Shown here: piece after piece, positions 61,290 through 64,000 of the stretch
Numbering within the stretch: the first letter of the stretch is position 1
Layout of the letters: the number at the start of each line of letters is the position of its first letter
From: Fistularia commersonii
Taxonomy: Eukaryota; Chordata; Actinopteri; Syngnathiformes; Fistulariidae
Length of the DNA: 64,000 bases
NCBI GenBank assembly: GCA_037954325.1
Contig: JBBMNZ010000009.1
Location: forward strand, 13,418,501-13,482,500
Direction of reading: 5' to 3'
Translations under genes and position numbers: made by a program
Notes under the pieces: generated by a model
The model's database searches: none
Seen by the model: only the letters and a program-made list of their open reading frames with translations
Told to the model about the DNA's origin: nothing

Positions 61290-62125
61290 ACCCTTGTTTT
61301 TGGCGGGGGTTACGTTCCAAAAAGAACCCGTGATAGGCAAAATCTGTGAAGTAGAAACCTTTATTTTTTTTACAATTATTATACAATTAAATACTCTATT
61401 ATACATTGAAAAGAAAGAACAAACCATTTTACAGGCTCAATCATTTGTTTCACAAATAAAAGTACTGTACCTAGAAACGTTTTTTTCAACAAATAACTTC
61501 TGTACTGTACTGTCAAATAATAATTTTAATCATCAATGTGAACAGAAGACTTCAAATTGCGGAAATTGGCACCGCCCACCGCGACCCGAGTAATTGGATT
61601 AAACGAGAGAAAATTAAAAATGATTATGAAAAAAATTGCGGACAGTTGCAACCCTTTTTGCATCCTTATTAAAACTTATTGCTGCTGTCGTCCTTATGTT
61701 TTTTTCTTCCTTCTTTACGGAACGAACGGAAGATTCATGAATTCCGTAATGCCAGCCTACAGCCGCATAGCTTTTACCTTCCCTTAGCATGTCCAGAAGT
61801 TTAACTTTATCTGCGATAGATAGCATCTTCCGTTGCCTTTTGGGCCCTGCCGCAGGTGCTTTTGTCGGTCCAGAGCGTTTTGTCAACATTATGGGTTTTA
61901 GAGAAATTCGAAATTGCGCGAGAATCTGCATGTACATAATGTAAATTTGGCAAGCTGTTTTACGTACGTGTACATATTAAACTGCAACGTTATTGACGCA
62001 CAGGTAGAGAAGAAGAGGAGTGACTTTTTAGCCAATCAGAATGCAGAACACAATGCACGATGCAAATCCGGGAAGAAGGGAAACCGTGAAAAGTAAACCG
62101 CGTTATAGCGAGGGACCACTGCACT
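61290..62125 (-). mobile_element. Tigger/pogo-type transposon remnant
   Basis: The right end contains gttatagcgagggaccactg, the typical Tigger terminus in reverse; the left end (cggtatacccttgtttttgg then gcgggggttacgttcc) is a diverged partner. The body carries only the N-terminal part of a transposase, so it is an internally deleted copy. Confidence 0.8.
61614..61937 (-). pseudogene. Tigger transposase N-terminal fragment
   Basis: Minus-strand frame with KRQRKMLSIADKVKLLDMLR, EGKSYAAVGWHYGIHESSVR and AAISFNKDAKRVATVRN. This is the CENP-B-type helix-turn-helix of pogo/Tigger transposases. It ends at a stop soon after, and no DDE catalytic domain is present. Confidence 0.85.
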
Positions 62126-62229
62126 GTTAAGTGTTTTCAAAAATATCTTTGTATTCCTGACTCCTGTCATAGGAGACAGCTGCAAAGGCCCATAGGCCTC
62201 TGTGGCGCTTAGGGGAATTGTTAAGAGAT

Positions 62230-62400
62230 GCTACCAGGTTTTAGCAGATTTTACACAATCGTATCTGTTGGGAGAGAAATATAGTTGCGTATCATCTGCA
62301 TATCGGATGATATCGGCTAATGGTACCCTATTAAAAACTAAACAGCAGAGACCCGAGCTTGATCCCTGAGACGAACTGGGTCCAGGTGGACGGTCAGGGG
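62230..62400 (-). mobile_element. L2/Rex1-like reverse-transcriptase scrap
   Basis: Minus-strand reading includes ADIIRYADDTQLYFSPNRYD, the YADD catalytic box of a non-LTR reverse transcriptase, preceded by a QGS-like and LVFN stretch. The usual spacing before YADD appears shortened, suggesting a deletion. Confidence 0.65.
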
Positions 62401-63011
62401 ATGAGAGATGATCTTGGGGAAGGAAGAGAGGGTGAAGTAGAGGAGGAGGAGGAGGAGTTGAAAGGAAAATGGAAGGGGAAAAGGACAATTACAGGGAGTG
62501 TTTGCAGGAGGAGATAAAGTAGGTGATATTGTGGTACAATTGGGGGTGGAAAAAGGACAGCAAGTAGCGGCAGATACCCCCCCCTCCCGCCATCACCGCC
62601 ACCTTTTCCTCCCCACCTCCTCACCCACTCAAACCCTCAGCCCCTCTCTCCCAATCTTATCTCTGTAAAGGCCCCGCAGGCTCCACAGTATATCTTGTAG
62701 GTAATATTGTGACTTCAGGGGTGGTTTGACAGATTGACCGCATTCGTCACATTCCCCGGTAGCTTTAATTGCCCTGGCATCTGCTTGGCTTCCTCGTTGT
62801 CTCGCCCCCCCACCACCCCTCCTGTCCTCCCCTCTCCTTCTCGGGGGGAGGGGGGAGGATGGGATCATGCTCCCGGGTCAGATCCTTGGCCTTTGGGGTC
62901 GCGCAGTAATCACGGTGCTGGAGATAATACACAGTCCAGCCCCAGTGTTAAGAAAACAACTTGCGGTGTCTCTGCACATTTGTGTGTGTGTGTGCTTGCG
63001 CTTTGCCACAA

Positions 63012-63040
63012 CCACACACACACACACACACACACACATA
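63012..63040. repeat. (CA)n microsatellite
   Basis: A short CA run in ADAMTS6 intron 7. Confidence 0.9.
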
Positions 63041-64000
63041 GGCATTCTTAACCTAATCGTAGAGTAGCCACCCTCCTTCACTCCCCTCCCTCTTCAACTC
63101 CTTTCTTCACCTTCAGGCTCCTTCATGGCCTCCTGATTTGCGAGTCTATTCTTGTTTAGCCTCTTAGCCTCGATGCTACTAAAGCCATGCCGCTTTTAGC
63201 AGCCAGGCAGCGGGGAGCCTGTGCAGCGCAATCTGGGGTCGGATGAATCTGGCGTGGCATCCGGCCGCCATTCACAGGTGCGGCGCATCGTCTGGCGTGA
63301 ATTTATCCTTACCAAGACCGTGGTCTAACCCTCACACTATAGACTTTTGTCGTGCTGCTTTTATGCCTCTCCTGCAAGCCGCAGGAATTGAATCAAGTTG
63401 ACTCAATGCATTAGTATTTAATTCCAGAAATGTCTCGATGCCTTCTTTTCCCTTGAGGAAAAAACTGACTCACAAATAGAATACTCGGAATGGACAACAA
63501 GCTAGCAGGGAAGATTCCCATGACAACAGCTAATGATATCTGCTAGTTGTGTTTTTTTTTTTTTGAGTTCTGAGGTTTAACATTAGCGAACATCATCTCA
63601 GCTGGAAAATGTGGAGTCGGGCGTCAAACCAAGGTTTCCAGTGAAACTTTGCCGCAGAAATCCTGCTTTAAATCAACAACATGCAGGAAACACAAGTAAA
63701 AGATGCGGGAGATATTTTATGATTGATGGAAACAAAGCGGTTTGTAAATGTCCTTAAAGAATTTTCTTTCTGATTACTAAAAAGAAAAACAGCAACATTT
63801 TTTTATAAAATAGTAAGACTTGACAAAACACGGGGTTCTCTTCCATCACCTTGTTTACTGGTTAGCTTAGCTTAGCCAAGCTTAGCATATGCCCACCAAA
63901 AGTTGTTAAACATACCTTTGAAAAACGGCCATGTCTCTTACCCACATGCCGTGACTCCTTGGTCTTTTTAAATTACAGTAAACAGATGAGAAATGATGCT

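Larger units (their letters stand above)
60101..64000 (+). other. adamts6: ADAMTS6 intron 7 (open at window end)
   Basis: No further ADAMTS6 exon was found. Contents: T-run at 60674-60700, a Tigger relic, an L2-like reverse-transcriptase scrap, and a CA repeat at 63012-63040. From 63050 to the end nothing else is recognised. Confidence 0.6.

Overview
The window is nuclear DNA from a vertebrate, almost certainly a teleost fish. It holds short-to-medium introns with canonical GT/AG splice sites, long CA/TG and TA microsatellites, and many fish-type transposon remnants (Tc1/mariner, hAT, Tigger/pogo, piggyBac-like MITEs, Rex3-like and L2-like LINE pieces). No bacterial-style operons, rRNA, tRNA or CRISPR arrays were seen. 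The species cannot be named from sequence alone.

Layout. (1) 1-11.3 kb, minus strand: the 5' half of SEC31A (COPII outer coat), 19 coding exons plus a non-coding first exon; its 3' half lies left of position 1. (2) 11.3-17.6 kb: intergenic, with a TA-flanked MITE, a dead full-length Tc1-like transposon and a long TG microsatellite. (3) 17.6-27.7 kb, minus strand: a complete LIN54 (DNA-binding subunit of the DREAM/MuvB complex), 13 coding exons, predicted 788 aa. (4) 27.8-32.6 kb: intergenic, mostly old repeats, including a ZBED5-like hAT remnant with a LINE tail nested in it. (5) 32.8-39.8 kb, plus strand: a complete COPS4 (COP9 signalosome subunit 4), 10 exons, 406 aa. (6) 40.6-42 kb, minus strand: a complete small cysteine-rich PLAC8 family gene, 104 aa. 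(7) 42-48.5 kb: a second dead Tc1-like element, an AT-rich tandem repeat, purine/pyrimidine tracts and a piggyBac-like palindromic MITE. (8) 48.6 kb to the end, plus strand: the first seven coding exons of ADAMTS6 (signal peptide, propeptide, furin site, first part of the metalloprotease domain); the zinc-binding exon lies beyond 64000.

The genes are independent housekeeping or developmental genes, not a pathway. SEC31A-LIN54-COPS4-PLAC8 matches the human 4q21 neighbourhood from my knowledge of that locus. ADAMTS6 is on human 5q12, so the PLAC8/ADAMTS6 junction is a candidate rearrangement boundary.

I found no convincing undescribed biological system. The most interesting signals are: three genes whose 3' splice sites sit directly behind TG-rich simple repeats; a CDE/CHR-like site in the promoter of LIN54, which itself encodes the CHR-binding protein; an in-frame 21-bp coding minisatellite giving SEC31A an acidic IPLEEEE array; and several near-perfect palindromes. 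Exon boundaries were set by reading splice sites by eye and checking phase across every junction.
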